33,813 nt of DNA from Chloroflexota bacterium (GTDB taxonomy: Bacteria > Chloroflexota > UBA11872), in NCBI GenBank assembly GCA_028874175.1, contig JAPPLN010000007.1, positions 1 through 33,813 of the forward strand, in the 5' to 3' direction. The position numbers and the translations under genes were made by a program. The notes beneath the pieces are model-generated. The model was not told the DNA's origin. It did no database searches and worked only from the letters and a program-made list of their open reading frames with translations. Shown one piece after another: positions 16,583 through 24,130 of this stretch (position 1 is the stretch's first letter; the number at the start of each line of letters is the position of its first letter).

Positions 16583-16605
16583 ATCCCGGCTGCGGACGCC
16601 GGGAT
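16583..16605. repeat. Dispersed hairpin repeat (copy 1)
   Basis: A perfect 8-bp inverted repeat, ATCCCGGC and GCCGGGAT, around the loop TGCGGAC. The same 23 bases and the flanking GATGACG recur at 19368-19390. This is a widespread type of intergenic palindrome in high-G+C bacteria; its function is unknown. Confidence 0.75.
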
Positions 16606-16683
16606 GACGAGTGGGATGGGGCGGTCGGCCACCCGACGGCGCGACCGGTCCGGCGCCTGGCTGCCGGGGTTCGGGAATTGAAG

Positions 16684-16712
16684 TTGCGTGGTCATAGGGC
16701 CTATGGTACACT
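16684..16712 (+). promoter_or_regulatory. Possible sigma-70-like promoter upstream of phnA
   Basis: TTGCGT (16684-16689), a 17-nt spacer and TACACT (16707-16712). Spacing is ideal, with 3/6 and 4/6 box matches. It lies 262 nt before the phnA start, so a leader containing the repeat at 16893 would be transcribed if it is used. Confidence 0.3.
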
Positions 16713-16892
16713 ACCTGAGTACCGATGGCAAGTCACAAGTGAATAGCAGGGGCGCCAGTTCCGTACCCGACACGGGGCCGGCTCTCGTTGAGGGTCCGCC
16801 GGGCTGCGGGCTGAGCGCAGGTGGGAGCCTACGTTCGCTCTGAGGTGCGCCTTGCTTGGGGGTCGGGCGCGGAGGGAAGGCGAGATTCCCCC

Positions 16893-16930
16893 CTTCGACA
16901 AGCTCAGGGCAGGCTCTTCGAGAGGCTCAG
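16893..16930. repeat. CTTCGACAAGCTCAGG-type dispersed repeat
   Basis: CTTCGACAAGCTCAGG (16893-16908) is followed by a partly complementary CTCTTCGAGAGGCTCAG, so the region can fold into a hairpin around TTCGA. This short element is common between genes in many environmental genomes. It lies 45 nt upstream of the phnA start. Confidence 0.55.
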
Positions 16931-16974
16931 GCCGCCGGGAGCCGACATGGCCTCTAGACTGGCCGTGGATGTGA

Positions 16975-18192
16975 ATGTTGAACGGGAGGCTGCCGTTGCC
17001 TGAATCGCGGTCGCCGGTGGTGGTGATCTGCGCCGACGGCGCCGATCCGGCGTATGTGGACGCGGCGATCGACCACGGGTGCATGCCGACGCTGGCGCGC
17101 TTTCAGCGGGAGGGGGCGTATCACCTCGTGCCGGCGGCGATTCCCTCGTTCACCAATCCCAACAACATGACCATCGTCACGGGCCAGCCGCCCGCGGCGC
17201 ACGGCATTTCCGGCAATTACTTTTACGACGCGAAGCGCGAGGCGGAAGTGATGATGGACCACCCGCGCTTCCTGCGCTGCGAGTCCTTGTTCGCCCGGTA
17301 CAGCCAGGACGGCCGCCCGGTGGCGGCGATCACGGCCAAGGACAAGCTGCGCACGATGCTGGCTACGGGCTGGCGCGGCATCTGCTTCTCCGGCGAATTG
17401 GCGCACGAGACAACCGAGGACGAGCACGGAATCGCGGGTGTCACCCGGCGCATGGGCCGGGACAACCCGGGCATTTACTCAGGCCAAATGAGCGACTTCG
17501 TGATGGCCTGCGGCGTCTTCCTGGTGCGCGAGCGCCTGGCTGACCTGCTCTATCTATCGCTCACGGACTTCGTGCAGCACACCCATGCGCCCGGCACGCC
17601 CGAGGCCGATGCCTTTTACACGGCGCTGGACCGGCGCCTGGCCGAGCTCGACGCGCTCGGGGCCGTGATCCTGCTGACGGCGGACCACGGCATGAACGAC
17701 AAGTGCCATCCCGACGGCACGCCTAACATCGTCTACCTGGAATCGCTGCTGGACGGGGCGGTGCCCGGGCCGATTCGAGTGGTGCTGCCGATCACCGATC
17801 CGCACGTGACGCACCACGCGGGCCTGGGGTCGTTTGCGACCGTCCATCTGCCGGCCGACCAGGTGGATGCGGCCATTGAGCGTCTGCGCGACGACGCGCG
17901 CATCGATGACGCGCTGCCCCGCGACGACGCCGCGACGAAGTACAAGCTTCCGGGCGACCGCATCGGCGACATCGTTGTGCTGAGCGATCGGGGCTCAGTC
18001 TTTGGCCGAGCGCCCGGCGAGCACGATTTATCGGTGCTGAGCGGCTCGCGCCTGCGCTCCCACGGCGGCCTGCACGAAGTGACGGTGCCGTTCGCGTCGA
18101 ATCGCCGGCTGTTGCCTGAGGTGGAAGCGCGAGCGGGCACGCTGCGCAACGCGGATGCGTTTCCGGTTGCGATGGAGGGGCTGGAGATTTAG
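16975..18192 (+). CDS. phnA: Phosphonoacetate hydrolase
   Basis: A 405-residue alkaline-phosphatase-superfamily enzyme that cleaves the C-P bond of phosphonoacetate to acetate and phosphate (EC 3.11.1.2). Metal and nucleophile motifs are visible: VVVICADGADPAYVDAA (first Asp), the nucleophile Thr in PSFTNPNNMTIVTGQPPAAHG, then SGNYFYD, the AITAKDKLR lysine motif, DFVQHTHAPGTPE, LTADHGMND and the late DPHVTHHAGLGS histidines. The order and spacing agree with PhnA rather than with generic nucleotide pyrophosphatases. The ATG at 16975 gives MLNGRLPLPE, matching the conserved NGR opening of the family; an in-frame TTG at 16996 has a better GGGAGG ribosome-binding site but would lose that motif. 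No phnXYW or LysR regulator is adjacent. It stands alone between repeats, 10-15 kb from other phosphonate-type genes. Confidence 0.88.
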   Translation: MLNGRLPLPESRSPVVVICADGADPAYVDAAIDHGCMPTLARFQREGAYHLVPAAIPSFTNPNNMTIVTGQPPAAHGISGNYFYDAKREAEVMMDHPRFLRCESLFARYSQDGRPVAAITAKDKLRTMLATGWRGICFSGELAHETTEDEHGIAGVTRRMGRDNPGIYSGQMSDFVMACGVFLVRERLADLLYLSLTDFVQHTHAPGTPEADAFYTALDRRLAELDALGAVILLTADHGMNDKCHPDGTPNIVYLESLLDGAVPGPIRVVLPITDPHVTHHAGLGSFATVHLPADQVDAAIERLRDDARIDDALPRDDAATKYKLPGDRIGDIVVLSDRGSVFGRAPGEHDLSVLSGSRLRSHGGLHEVTVPFASNRRLLPEVEARAGTLRNADAFPVAMEGLEI

Positions 18193-18244
18193 GCGAGGGT
18201 TCAGCGCATCTGGCCGTGCGGCGCACATGGCACCTTCGCCCGAG

Positions 18245-18360
18245 GGACCTTTGCGTAACTCGGGTTTGGTTGCCCGGAAGACCCCTCACCGATTTCGGCC
18301 GAAGACGCCCGAATCTGCCTCTCCCCTTGGAGAGGGTGAAGAGTGGCGGCCCGTGCTATC
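18245..18360. repeat. MITE-like repeat, copy A (right end lost)
   Basis: It begins GGACCTTTGCGTAAC (18245-18259), the same terminus as the copies at 18456 and 30966. A 76-nt core (18271-18346) matches copy B (18483-18558) at 75 of 76 positions and includes the hairpin CTCTCCCCTTGGAGAG. The right terminal inverted repeat is not recognisable. Confidence 0.7.
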
Positions 18361-18455
18361 AGATGGCGGCTTAGCGCGGTGGTAGGGCGAGGTCTCGACC
18401 CCAAGACCCTCACGCCCGAATCGAGTCCGGGGCAGGCTCCCACCCTCTCCCGCAG

Positions 18456-18597
18456 GCGACCGTTGCGTAACCCGAAACTGGGTGCCCGGAAGACCCCTCA
18501 CTGATTTCGGCCGAAGACGCCCGAATCTGCCTCTCCCCTTGGAGAGGGTGAAGAGTGGGCCCGCCTTTGAGTTTGAGGGCCGTTACGCAAAGGTCTC
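18456..18597. repeat. MITE-like repeat, copy B, with terminal inverted repeats
   Basis: The left end GCGACCGTTGCGTAAC (18456-18471) is matched by a right end GTTACGCAAAGGTCTC (18582-18597), inverted complements apart from one mismatch in the core. The interior is the 76-nt core shared with copy A. It has no coding capacity, which fits a small non-autonomous element. Confidence 0.7.
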
Positions 18598-18729
18598 CGT
18601 GAACGACGCAGGGTTGGCCGAGTCGCCCGACGCCGTTTGGCTCCTCGGGCGCCTGGCTTGCCAAGACCCTTATCGACGATGTCGGGGGGCGGGAAACCTG
18701 CGCCTGCCCGGTCCGGCGGCGGGTGTTGG

Positions 18730-19134
18730 CTAGGGGGCGTCGACGGCGATGACCCAGACGTTGAGGCCGTGGGTGGGGTTGCCGCGGGTTAGGACGTCGA
18801 AGGCGGTGTCGTTGATGTAAATGAGACGGTCGTTGAGGGTGACGCGGATGCCGAGGCCGTAGGTGGCGCGGGGGTCGATGTCGCTGGGCTGGTAGCGGAT
18901 GGCGAAGTCGATGGGGAAGCGCTGGGGGTTCGGGATGGTCTGGGAGGCGATGAGGGTGGAGGGGGCGTCCTGGTAGGAGACGTCGCGCAATTCCACGGTG
19001 AGCACGGCGCCGGCGGGGATCGATTGGTCGCCTTCGAAGGTGATGGTGCCGGTGACGGTGTTGTGGCGCTGAATGCAGAAGCCGACGGCGACGGCGAGGG
19101 CGGCGATGAGGATGATGGGGAGGGCGATGCGCAT
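18730..19134 (-). CDS. YbaY/YscW-type envelope protein
   Basis: A 134-residue exported protein. An N-terminal hydrophobic segment (IALPIILIAALAVAVGFC, residues 3-20) ends in a cysteine, but the context is not a strict lipobox, so it may be membrane-anchored rather than lipidated. The rest is the beta-sandwich of the YbaY/YscW lipoprotein family: VTGTITFEGDQSIPAGAVLT, VELRDVSYQDAPSTLIASQT, FPIDFAIRYQPSDIDPRATY and a final ND.AFDVLTRGNP. Members are annotated as META-like or type III secretion lipoprotein chaperones, but their function outside secretion systems is unclear. The gene is alone, convergent with the repeat-rich region downstream of phnA. Confidence 0.8.
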   Translation of the reverse strand: MRIALPIILIAALAVAVGFCIQRHNTVTGTITFEGDQSIPAGAVLTVELRDVSYQDAPSTLIASQTIPNPQRFPIDFAIRYQPSDIDPRATYGLGIRVTLNDRLIYINDTAFDVLTRGNPTHGLNVWVIAVDAP

Positions 19135-19205
19135 GTGTCGATTGTCCCGCGACGATGTCTGTGTTCAGCCTTTACGCATATCGAGGTTGCGGCGTTCCTT
19201 GCTCA

Positions 19206-19340
19206 AGGGGAGAGGGCAGAGGGGAGAGTAGTGAGACGGAGAAGAGGGTAAGTCCGTAGGAGGATTGGGTGTTGGGGGTGTGGTTCGACACGGCCCGCCG
19301 AAGACTCTGGGCCTGCTCACCACGAACGGTTCGGGGGCTT
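19206..19340. repeat. Direct repeat flanking the toxin-antitoxin pair (upstream copy)
   Basis: It starts with AAGGGGAGAGGG and continues through AGTGAGA, CGTAGGAGG, TTCGAC and CGCCGAAGACTCTGGGCC, ending CTCACCACGAACGGTTCGG. The same ordered landmarks recur at 20210-20345 after vapC with modest divergence and small indels. Confidence 0.65.
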
Positions 19341-19367
19341 GGGAAGGGTAGGGGCACGGAAGACTGG

Positions 19368-19390
19368 ATCCCGGCTGCGGACGCCGGGAT
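19368..19390. repeat. Dispersed hairpin repeat (copy 2)
   Basis: Identical in its 23 bases to 16583-16605: ATCCCGGC-TGCGGAC-GCCGGGAT, again followed by GACG. Confidence 0.75.
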
Positions 19391-19461
19391 GACGGAGGGG
19401 GTCTGACCTGGCGGGGTGGCTGGCATAGACTGTGGATTACAGGAACTGTGGAACTGTGGAA

Positions 19462-19776
19462 ATGCGGAATATTACGGTTTCGGTGGACGACGCGACATAT
19501 CGGCGGGCGCGGATTCGAGCGGCGGAGCTGGATACGTCGGTGTCGGCGTTGGTTCGGGAGTATCTGCGGTCGCTGTCGGTCGAACGCGCCACGGGTGCGC
19601 CGACCGAGACGGAGGCCGAGCGCCGCGGCCGACTGCTGCGCGAAGTGATAGCGGATTTCGATGCCCGAGGCGTGGGTCTGCGAATGGCCGACAACCTGTC
19701 GCGGGACGAGCTGTACGACCGCGACGCCGCTCGAGCTGAGGCTGAACGTGAACGAAGGCGCAGGCGGTCGGCCTGA
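19462..19776 (+). CDS. VapB-like ribbon-helix-helix antitoxin
   Basis: A 104-residue protein whose N-terminal 45 residues form a ribbon-helix-helix DNA-binding domain: RNITVSVDDATYRRARIRAAE (strand and helix 1), then LDTSVSALVREYLRSL (helix 2). The charged C-terminal half (residues 50-104, ending in an Arg-rich tail) is suited to neutralising a toxin. It would repress its own operon and bind the PIN toxin encoded 5 nt downstream. The open frame extends 30 nt upstream to 19432, but the ATG at 19462 gives the exact RHH start. The specific VapB subfamily is not certain. Confidence 0.82.
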   Translation: MRNITVSVDDATYRRARIRAAELDTSVSALVREYLRSLSVERATGAPTETEAERRGRLLREVIADFDARGVGLRMADNLSRDELYDRDAARAEAERERRRRRSA

Positions 19777-19781
19777 CATCG

Positions 19782-20207
19782 ATGCGCCTCGTCGACACCG
19801 ATGTGCTGCTGTACGCGTCAAGCGAGTTGGTGGACGATGTCGAGAAAAGAGAGCGGGCCCTGAGCCTGCTGGCGGAGCCTGAACTCGCAGTCTCCGTGCA
19901 GGTCCTACAGGAGTTCTATCACCAGGCCAGACGGTCGACTCGTCCGGGACGGCTGACGCATGACCAGGCGATGAGATTCCTGGAGCCTCTCATGACGCTG
20001 CCGATACAGGACATGACATTGACTGTGTTTGCGACGGCCGTTGCCATCAGTCACCGATTTGGGATTTCCTACTGGGACGGGGCGATCCTGGCGGCGGCGC
20101 GGGCGCTGGGGTGCGACGCGGTGTATTCGGAGGATCTGAGCTCGGAGCAGGACTATGACGGGGTGCGGGTGATCAATCCGTTTCGGGGGAGCGGGGAGAG
20201 GGATTGA
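19782..20207 (+). CDS. vapC: VapC-like PIN-domain ribonuclease toxin
   Basis: A 141-residue PIN-domain protein. The acidic active-site residues are in place: Asp in LVDTDVLLYA (residue 5 or 7), Glu in VLQEFYH (about residue 46), Asp in SYWDGAILAAA (about residue 99) and Asp/Glu in VYSEDLSSEQDYDG (about residues 116-125). Such toxins cut tRNA or rRNA when the antitoxin is degraded. The order antitoxin then toxin with a 5-nt gap is the normal vapBC arrangement. The stop is followed within a few bases by the second copy of the direct repeat that also precedes vapB. Confidence 0.87.
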   Translation: MRLVDTDVLLYASSELVDDVEKRERALSLLAEPELAVSVQVLQEFYHQARRSTRPGRLTHDQAMRFLEPLMTLPIQDMTLTVFATAVAISHRFGISYWDGAILAAARALGCDAVYSEDLSSEQDYDGVRVINPFRGSGERD

Positions 20208-20209
20208 AG

Positions 20210-20345
20210 AAGGGGAGAGGGAAGAGAGGAGAGGAGTGAGATGAGGACGAAGAGGGGACAGCGTAGGAGGGTTGGATGGAAAGGGTGTGATTCGACTCGG
20301 CTCGCCGAAGACTCTGGGCCGGCTCACCACGAACGGTTCGGTTTC
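20210..20345. repeat. Direct repeat flanking the toxin-antitoxin pair (downstream copy)
   Basis: The ordered blocks GGGGAGAGGG, AGTGAGA, CGTAGGAGGGTTGG, TTCGAC, CGCCGAAGACTCTGGGCC and CTCACCACGAACGGTTCGG match the copy at 19206-19340. It begins immediately after the vapC stop. The rest of the 442-bp spacer up to rplU (20346-20649) holds the element at 20365-20440 and no gene. Confidence 0.65.
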
Positions 20346-20364
20346 GCAGCTTGGGAGAGCCGGG

Positions 20365-20440
20365 GACCGCTCACCGAATTCCGGCGGGTACGCCGGAGTC
20401 TGCCTCTCCTCTTGGAGAGGGTGAAGAGCGGCGATCTGGA
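20365..20440. repeat. Diverged relative of the MITE-like core
   Basis: GGACCGCTCACCGAATTCCGG...GTACGCCGGAGTCTGCCTCTCC...GGAGAGGGTGAAGAGCGGC follows the same order as the 76-nt core of the 18271 and 18483 copies, with several substitutions. A possible remnant of the terminal repeat, TACGCAAAGAG, lies at about 20519-20529. Confidence 0.55.
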
Positions 20441-20649
20441 CTCTCAGATGACGGCCTAGCGGGGGTGCTGTCGGGTGGTGGCGTGCGCGGAAGACGGGCG
20501 GGTCAGAGACGCCGCCCCTACGCAAAGAGAGGCCTGGGACGCCGGGAGGGAGGGGTTTGCTAGCATGGGCAGGTTGTGGCGTGGCGCGCCCTACTTGTGG
20601 TCTGCGCCGGGGACGCCGTACTTCAGGTAGAACCAGCGACGGGATCGTT

Positions 20650-20973
20650 ATGGGTTACGCGGTTTTTGCAACCGGGGGCAAGCAGTATCGCGTGTCGCCG
20701 GGGGACGTGATCGAGGTGGATCGGCTGGACGCCGAGGAGGCGGGTCAGCTGACGTTTGACGATGTGTTGCTGGTGAGCGATGACGATGGCGTCCACGTGG
20801 GTCAGCCGACAGTCGAGGGCGCCTCGATCGAGGCGAGCGTGCTGGAGCACGTGCGCGGCCGGAAGATCCGGATTTTCACGTACCAGGCGAGCAAGCGCCG
20901 GCGGCGCCGGATGGGTCACCGCCAGGAGCTGACGCGGGTGCGGATCGATTCGATCAGCGCGCAGCCGGCCTAG
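20650..20973 (+). CDS. rplU: 50S ribosomal protein L21
   Basis: A 107-residue ribosomal protein of the large subunit. The opening [20 protein letters not shown] is the L21 signature, followed by [20 protein letters not shown], the [24 protein letters not shown] motif that contacts 23S rRNA, and TRVRID at the end. The length is normal. The frame is open upstream to 20557, but only the ATG at 20650 gives the L21 N-terminus. rpmA follows after 27 nt, the usual L21-L27 pair. The expected obg/cgtA GTPase gene is not adjacent. A degenerate copy of the pair lies at 24131-24475. Confidence 0.97.
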   Translation: MGYAVFATGGKQYRVSPGDVIEVDRLDAEEAGQLTFDDVLLVSDDDGVHVGQPTVEGASIEASVLEHVRGRKIRIFTYQASKRRRRRMGHRQELTRVRIDSISAQPA

Positions 20974-21000
20974 ACAAGCGAAGCGGAAGGACAACAGGCA

Positions 21001-21255
21001 ATGGCACACAAAAAAGGGCTGGGCAGCAGCCGGAACGGTCGCGACAGCAACCCCAAGATGCTGGGGGTGAAGAAGTTCGCGGGCGAGGAGATCCGAACGG
21101 GTCAGATCATCGCCCGGCAGCGGGGCACGAAGCTGCTTCCGGGGTCTCACGTTGGCGTGGGGCGGGATCACACGCTGTTTGCCCTGGCTGACGGGACGCT
21201 GGTGTTCGAGCAGGTTCGGGGGCGGAAGCGCGTGAGGGTTGCGCCTGCGGCTTAG
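21001..21255 (+). CDS. rpmA: 50S ribosomal protein L27
   Basis: An 84-residue large-subunit protein whose flexible N-terminus reaches the peptidyl transferase centre. It starts [20 protein letters not shown], so it is the direct-start form without a cleavable N-terminal extension, and continues [20 protein letters not shown], the L27 core. A ribosome-binding site (GGAAGGA) lies about 9 nt upstream. It is co-transcribed with rplU. Confidence 0.97.
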   Translation: MAHKKGLGSSRNGRDSNPKMLGVKKFAGEEIRTGQIIARQRGTKLLPGSHVGVGRDHTLFALADGTLVFEQVRGRKRVRVAPAA

Positions 21256-21324
21256 GCTTCTTGGACTTGGTTTCGGGGATTGGCGCGGTTGAGGTGGTAA
21301 GTCCAGGCTTGGTTGCTGAGGTAG

Positions 21325-21370
21325 GCAGCCACCCTCACCCCAACCCTCTCCCTCAAGGGAGAGGGAGAAG
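21325..21370. repeat. 46-nt CCCTCTCCC hairpin repeat, copy 1
   Basis: GCAGCCACCCTCACCCCAAC followed by the hairpin CCCTCTCCC-TCAA-GGGAGAGGG and AGAAG. It is base-for-base identical to 21571-21616. Being downstream of rpmA, it could act as a terminator. Confidence 0.8.
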
Positions 21371-21570
21371 AGCGTCGGCCCTAAACGGGCGCAGGCAGGA
21401 GGTTTCGAGCGCGGGAGAGATCACGAACGGAAGACCCCTCACCCCCAGATCAGGTCCGGAACAGGCTCTACCCTCTCCCCCATGAGAGTGGAAAGAGTGA
21501 CCGGCCGGATAGGATTACTGGACTTGCTGGGCGCGAGCGCGAATGCTTTTCCGGGGCTTGGGTGCTAGCA

Positions 21571-21616
21571 GCAGCCACCCTCACCCCAACCCTCTCCCTC
21601 AAGGGAGAGGGAGAAG
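21571..21616. repeat. 46-nt CCCTCTCCC hairpin repeat, copy 2
   Basis: Identical to the copy at 21325-21370; a related unit with a shorter loop lies inside the element at 30966-31087. It ends 33 nt before the tRNA-Ala gene. Confidence 0.8.
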
Positions 21617-21649
21617 TCTCGCGACCCGGTTGCGTGTAGCTGCTGCTGA

Positions 21650-21725
21650 GGGCCGATAGCTCAGTCGGAAGAGCGCCGCACTCGCATTGCGGAGGTCGTG
21701 GGTTCGAATCCCATTCGGTCCACCA
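21650..21725 (+). tRNA. tRNA-Ala(CGC), intact, CCA encoded
   Basis: A complete 76-nt cloverleaf. Acceptor GGGCCGA pairs with TCGGTCC and contains the alanine identity wobble pair G3-U70. D arm GCTC...GAGC, anticodon arm CCGCA-CTCGCAT-TGCGG (anticodon CGC, reads GCG), T arm GTGGG-TTCGAAT-CCCAT, discriminator A and an encoded CCA. Two damaged copies lie at 25393 and 27543. Confidence 0.96.
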
Positions 21726-21837
21726 AACTGGACAGAATCAAGAATTCTCGTGACCAGGTTCGTCATGGAACTGTGGCGGGGCCGTTGACGAGGACATGCT
21801 GACGACGGTTTGCGTGAGGTCGCGCTGTTAAGGTTAC

Positions 21838-21846
21838 TGTTACAAT
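21838..21846 (+). promoter_or_regulatory. Possible extended -10 promoter for the first RCC1 lipoprotein
   Basis: TGTTACAAT reads as TGn plus TACAAT (5/6 match to TATAAT) in an unusually A+T-rich stretch 162 nt before the gene. No good -35 box is present, as is usual for extended -10 promoters. Confidence 0.35.
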
Positions 21847-22007
21847 CATCATCCTTTGTGAAATTGAATTCATACGGATAAAGCAGTTCCGGTTCTTCAT
21901 GCGAGTCTGGCGGCAGCAGTTGCGGTAGCTCCTGTGCGCTTCTTGAGCCTCAACTCCCATGCAGCACTTTCTTTCAACGCTTAGGTCAATGGGCCTGATA
22001 CCCAGAC

Positions 22008-24122
22008 ATGCGTGATCAAAACACGGTACTCGGCGTATCCGGTGCGTTCTGGAAGCTGGCAGTGTGCGCGCTGGTTCTGCCGTTAGTCCTCGCCTGCGAC
22101 ACGTTCGCAGGTGACCCATATCCAACCACCACGCCGGCACCTGTAAAGGTGTCAGCAGACATTCCTAGGGCGACGATCGAGCCCAGGGTTGTTGGCGACC
22201 GCCCGGAGGAGCGTCCACAGCCAACCTTTACTCCTCATTCAACTTCCACTGCCGAGCCGACGTCAACCATTCCGGCCACACGCGAACCAAAGGTCACGCC
22301 GCAGCCGACTGACGCACCCAGTCCCACCGCTGCTTCGCGCCCGACGACCACGCCAAATCCTACGGCGACGCCCAGGCCCACCAGTACACCCACACCTACA
22401 GCTTCGCCAGAACCAACTGCCACGGTCACACCCTCGGCAACGCCGACGTCCGCTGCCACGCCGGCACTCCCTACCACGCCGCCCAGGGAGTACTCGTCCG
22501 TCAGCGCCGGGGATTCGCACACCTGCGGGGTGAGGACCGACGGCTCGGTGATCTGCTGGGGCGATGATCACTTTGGCAAGTCCTTTGCGCCATCCGGAGC
22601 GTTCGTCGCCGTCAGCGCCGGGGATTCGCACACCTGCGGGGTGAAGACCGACGGCTCCGTGGCCTGCTGGGGCAACGACGAATTCGGCATGTCCACTGCG
22701 CCGTCCGGGGCGTTCGCCTCCGTCAGCGCCGGAGCCGGCCACACCTGCGGGGTGAGGATCGACGGCTCCGTGGCCTGCTGGGGCAGCGACGACTTTGGCA
22801 GGGCCACGCCGGCGTCCGGGGCGTTCGCCTCGGTCAGCGCGGGATTCGGCCACACCTGCGGGGTGAGGACCGACGGCTCCGTGGCTTGCTGGGGCAACGA
22901 CTCCTTGGGGCAGTCCACCGCGCCGTCCGGAGCGTTCGCCTCCGTCAGCACTGGGATTGACCACACCTGCGCGGTGAAGACCGACGGCTCCGTAGCCTGC
23001 TGGGGCAACAACAGCCGTGGCGAAGCCACGCCGGCGTCCGGGGCGTTCGTCTCCGTCAGCGCCGGAGCCGGCCACACCTGCGGGGTGAGGACCGACGGCG
23101 CGGTGGCTTGCTGGGGCAGCGACGACTTTGGCAGAGCCACGCCGGCGTCCGGGGCGTTCGTCTCCGTCAGCGCGGGGGGCGGCCACGCCTGCGGGGTGAG
23201 GACCGACGGCTCACTCCAATGCTGGGGCAATAACGCAAATGGCCAGTCCACTGAACCGGTCGGGCCCAATAACGTTCGTGTTGTCCAAGAGGGTTCGTCG
23301 CTGCGAGTCACTTGGGACCCGGTACCAGGGGCTACTCACTACGCGGTCGGGGTTACGTTAGTAAACTTCGGCGTCTATCAGTTGGATGGGAAGGTGGTCG
23401 CAACCGCTTACACCCATACCAACCCGAGCCCGGGCCATGTTGGTGCTGTCACAGTCGCCGACAGGACCTCCGATGCGCTAACCGTGAGTTGGCGCTACGA
23501 AGGGTTTGGGGAGCGCAGATACTGGGTCACCGCCTGCAACGAATTCGGATGCCCGAGTCATAGTCATGTCTCCACTGCTACTGTTGAGTACTTGCCACAG
23601 TACTACCTGATACATCGGCAACCCGAAGGAGGGACATCCCAGGAATTCAGATACCCGATTGATTCTGGAGAGTGGGACGACTCACCACAGTATGTCGACA
23701 AGGGCCTGCAACCTGGAATGGTCTACTACTATTGGGTTCAGGTCTGCGGCGGCGACGTATGCTCTGAGGCGTCGGATCATTCGGATAGGACGGCAGGACT
23801 GACCGAATCCGATGGCCCCGTTGAGATTCCGTCGGCCCCAACTCTCCGGGCAGAAAAGCACCACGGAGGGTTCGGGTCTGACTCTGCAACGGTAACCTGG
23901 GATTCGGTGGAAGGGGCAACCTACTATGAGCTCTGGTATGGCTCTAACGCGTCCAGCACTTTTGACCTGGCGTTCGAAGTAAGCGCTCCGGTAGAAGCCC
24001 AGTCATTTCGTACTCCCACTAACAGAGGTTTCCTTGGGGTTTACTCAGTCACCAGCTGGAAGGTCAAATCTTGCAACAAGGCTGGTTGTTCGCAATTCTC
24101 GGAAATCGTCACGGTGGAGTAG
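22008..24122 (+). CDS. RCC1-repeat lipoprotein with fibronectin III-like C-terminal domains
   Basis: A 704-residue surface lipoprotein. The signal peptide ends in the lipobox LVLAC (Cys at about residue 29). A Thr/Pro-rich linker follows (residues 38-160), then seven consecutive 37-residue RCC1/BLIP-II-type repeats (residues 162-420) with the consensus VSAG.GHTCGVRTDGSVACWG, predicted to close a seven-bladed beta-propeller, then two or three FN3-like modules to the end (for example LRVTWDPVPGATHYAVGV and ATVTWDSVEGATYYELWYG). Such proteins usually bind other proteins or glycans at the surface; no catalytic motif is visible. The ATG at 22008 opens onto the signal peptide. A shorter paralogue starts at 25652, and fragments of others lie at 24470 and 26637, so the family has expanded locally. 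Confidence 0.82.
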   Translation: MRDQNTVLGVSGAFWKLAVCALVLPLVLACDTFAGDPYPTTTPAPVKVSADIPRATIEPRVVGDRPEERPQPTFTPHSTSTAEPTSTIPATREPKVTPQPTDAPSPTAASRPTTTPNPTATPRPTSTPTPTASPEPTATVTPSATPTSAATPALPTTPPREYSSVSAGDSHTCGVRTDGSVICWGDDHFGKSFAPSGAFVAVSAGDSHTCGVKTDGSVACWGNDEFGMSTAPSGAFASVSAGAGHTCGVRIDGSVACWGSDDFGRATPASGAFASVSAGFGHTCGVRTDGSVACWGNDSLGQSTAPSGAFASVSTGIDHTCAVKTDGSVACWGNNSRGEATPASGAFVSVSAGAGHTCGVRTDGAVACWGSDDFGRATPASGAFVSVSAGGGHACGVRTDGSLQCWGNNANGQSTEPVGPNNVRVVQEGSSLRVTWDPVPGATHYAVGVTLVNFGVYQLDGKVVATAYTHTNPSPGHVGAVTVADRTSDALTVSWRYEGFGERRYWVTACNEFGCPSHSHVSTATVEYLPQYYLIHRQPEGGTSQEFRYPIDSGEWDDSPQYVDKGLQPGMVYYYWVQVCGGDVCSEASDHSDRTAGLTESDGPVEIPSAPTLRAEKHHGGFGSDSATVTWDSVEGATYYELWYGSNASSTFDLAFEVSAPVEAQSFRTPTNRGFLGVYSVTSWKVKSCNKAGCSQFSEIVTVE
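22491..23267 (+). repeat. Seven tandem 111-bp RCC1-coding repeats
   Basis: Seven uninterrupted units of 111 bp (37 codons), each with GTCAGCGCCGG, CACACCTGCGGGGTGA and GGCTCCGTGGCCTGCTGGGG or close variants. Nucleotide similarity is high between units, so unequal crossing-over or gene conversion is likely. Confidence 0.9.
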
Positions 24123-24130
24123 ATGATGGC

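Larger units (their letters stand above)
16280..16974. other. 695-bp repeat-bearing spacer between the aldo/keto reductase and phnA
   Basis: No convincing gene is present; the open frames here are low-complexity shadows. It contains an ATCCCGGC...GCCGGGAT hairpin repeat (16583-16605) with a half copy near 16530-16545, a possible promoter (16684-16712) and a CTTCGACAAGCTCAGG repeat (16893-16930). Confidence 0.6.
18193..18729. other. 537-bp spacer made largely of MITE-like repeats
   Basis: No gene is supported. It is built mostly from two tandem copies of the TTGCGTAAC element (18245-18360 and 18456-18597), separated by about 90 bp that also contains a decayed CCCTCTCCC piece. Confidence 0.6.
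19135..19461. other. 327-bp spacer upstream of vapB, repeat-filled
   Basis: No gene is seen. It holds the first copy of a purine-rich direct repeat (19206-19340), also present directly downstream of vapC, and the hairpin repeat at 19368-19390. Confidence 0.6.
21256..21649. other. 394-bp spacer between rpmA and tRNA-Ala, two identical hairpin repeats
   Basis: No gene is present. Two identical 46-nt direct repeats (21325-21370 and 21571-21616) lie 246 bp apart; between them is a decayed third unit (CCCTCACCCCCAGATC...CTACCCTCTCCCCC). Confidence 0.6.

Noticed and set aside
15358..16695. A 445-codon minus-strand frame rich in Ser/Pro
   Set aside because: Low-complexity shadow of the aldo/keto reductase in another frame.
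22491..23267. Regular 111-bp repeats considered as a CRISPR array
   Set aside because: The units are contiguous coding repeats with no spacers and no cas genes.
22263..23311. Two long minus-strand frames (307 and 247 codons) with regular repeats
   Set aside because: They are the antisense of the RCC1 repeats; the periodicity comes from the plus-strand gene.
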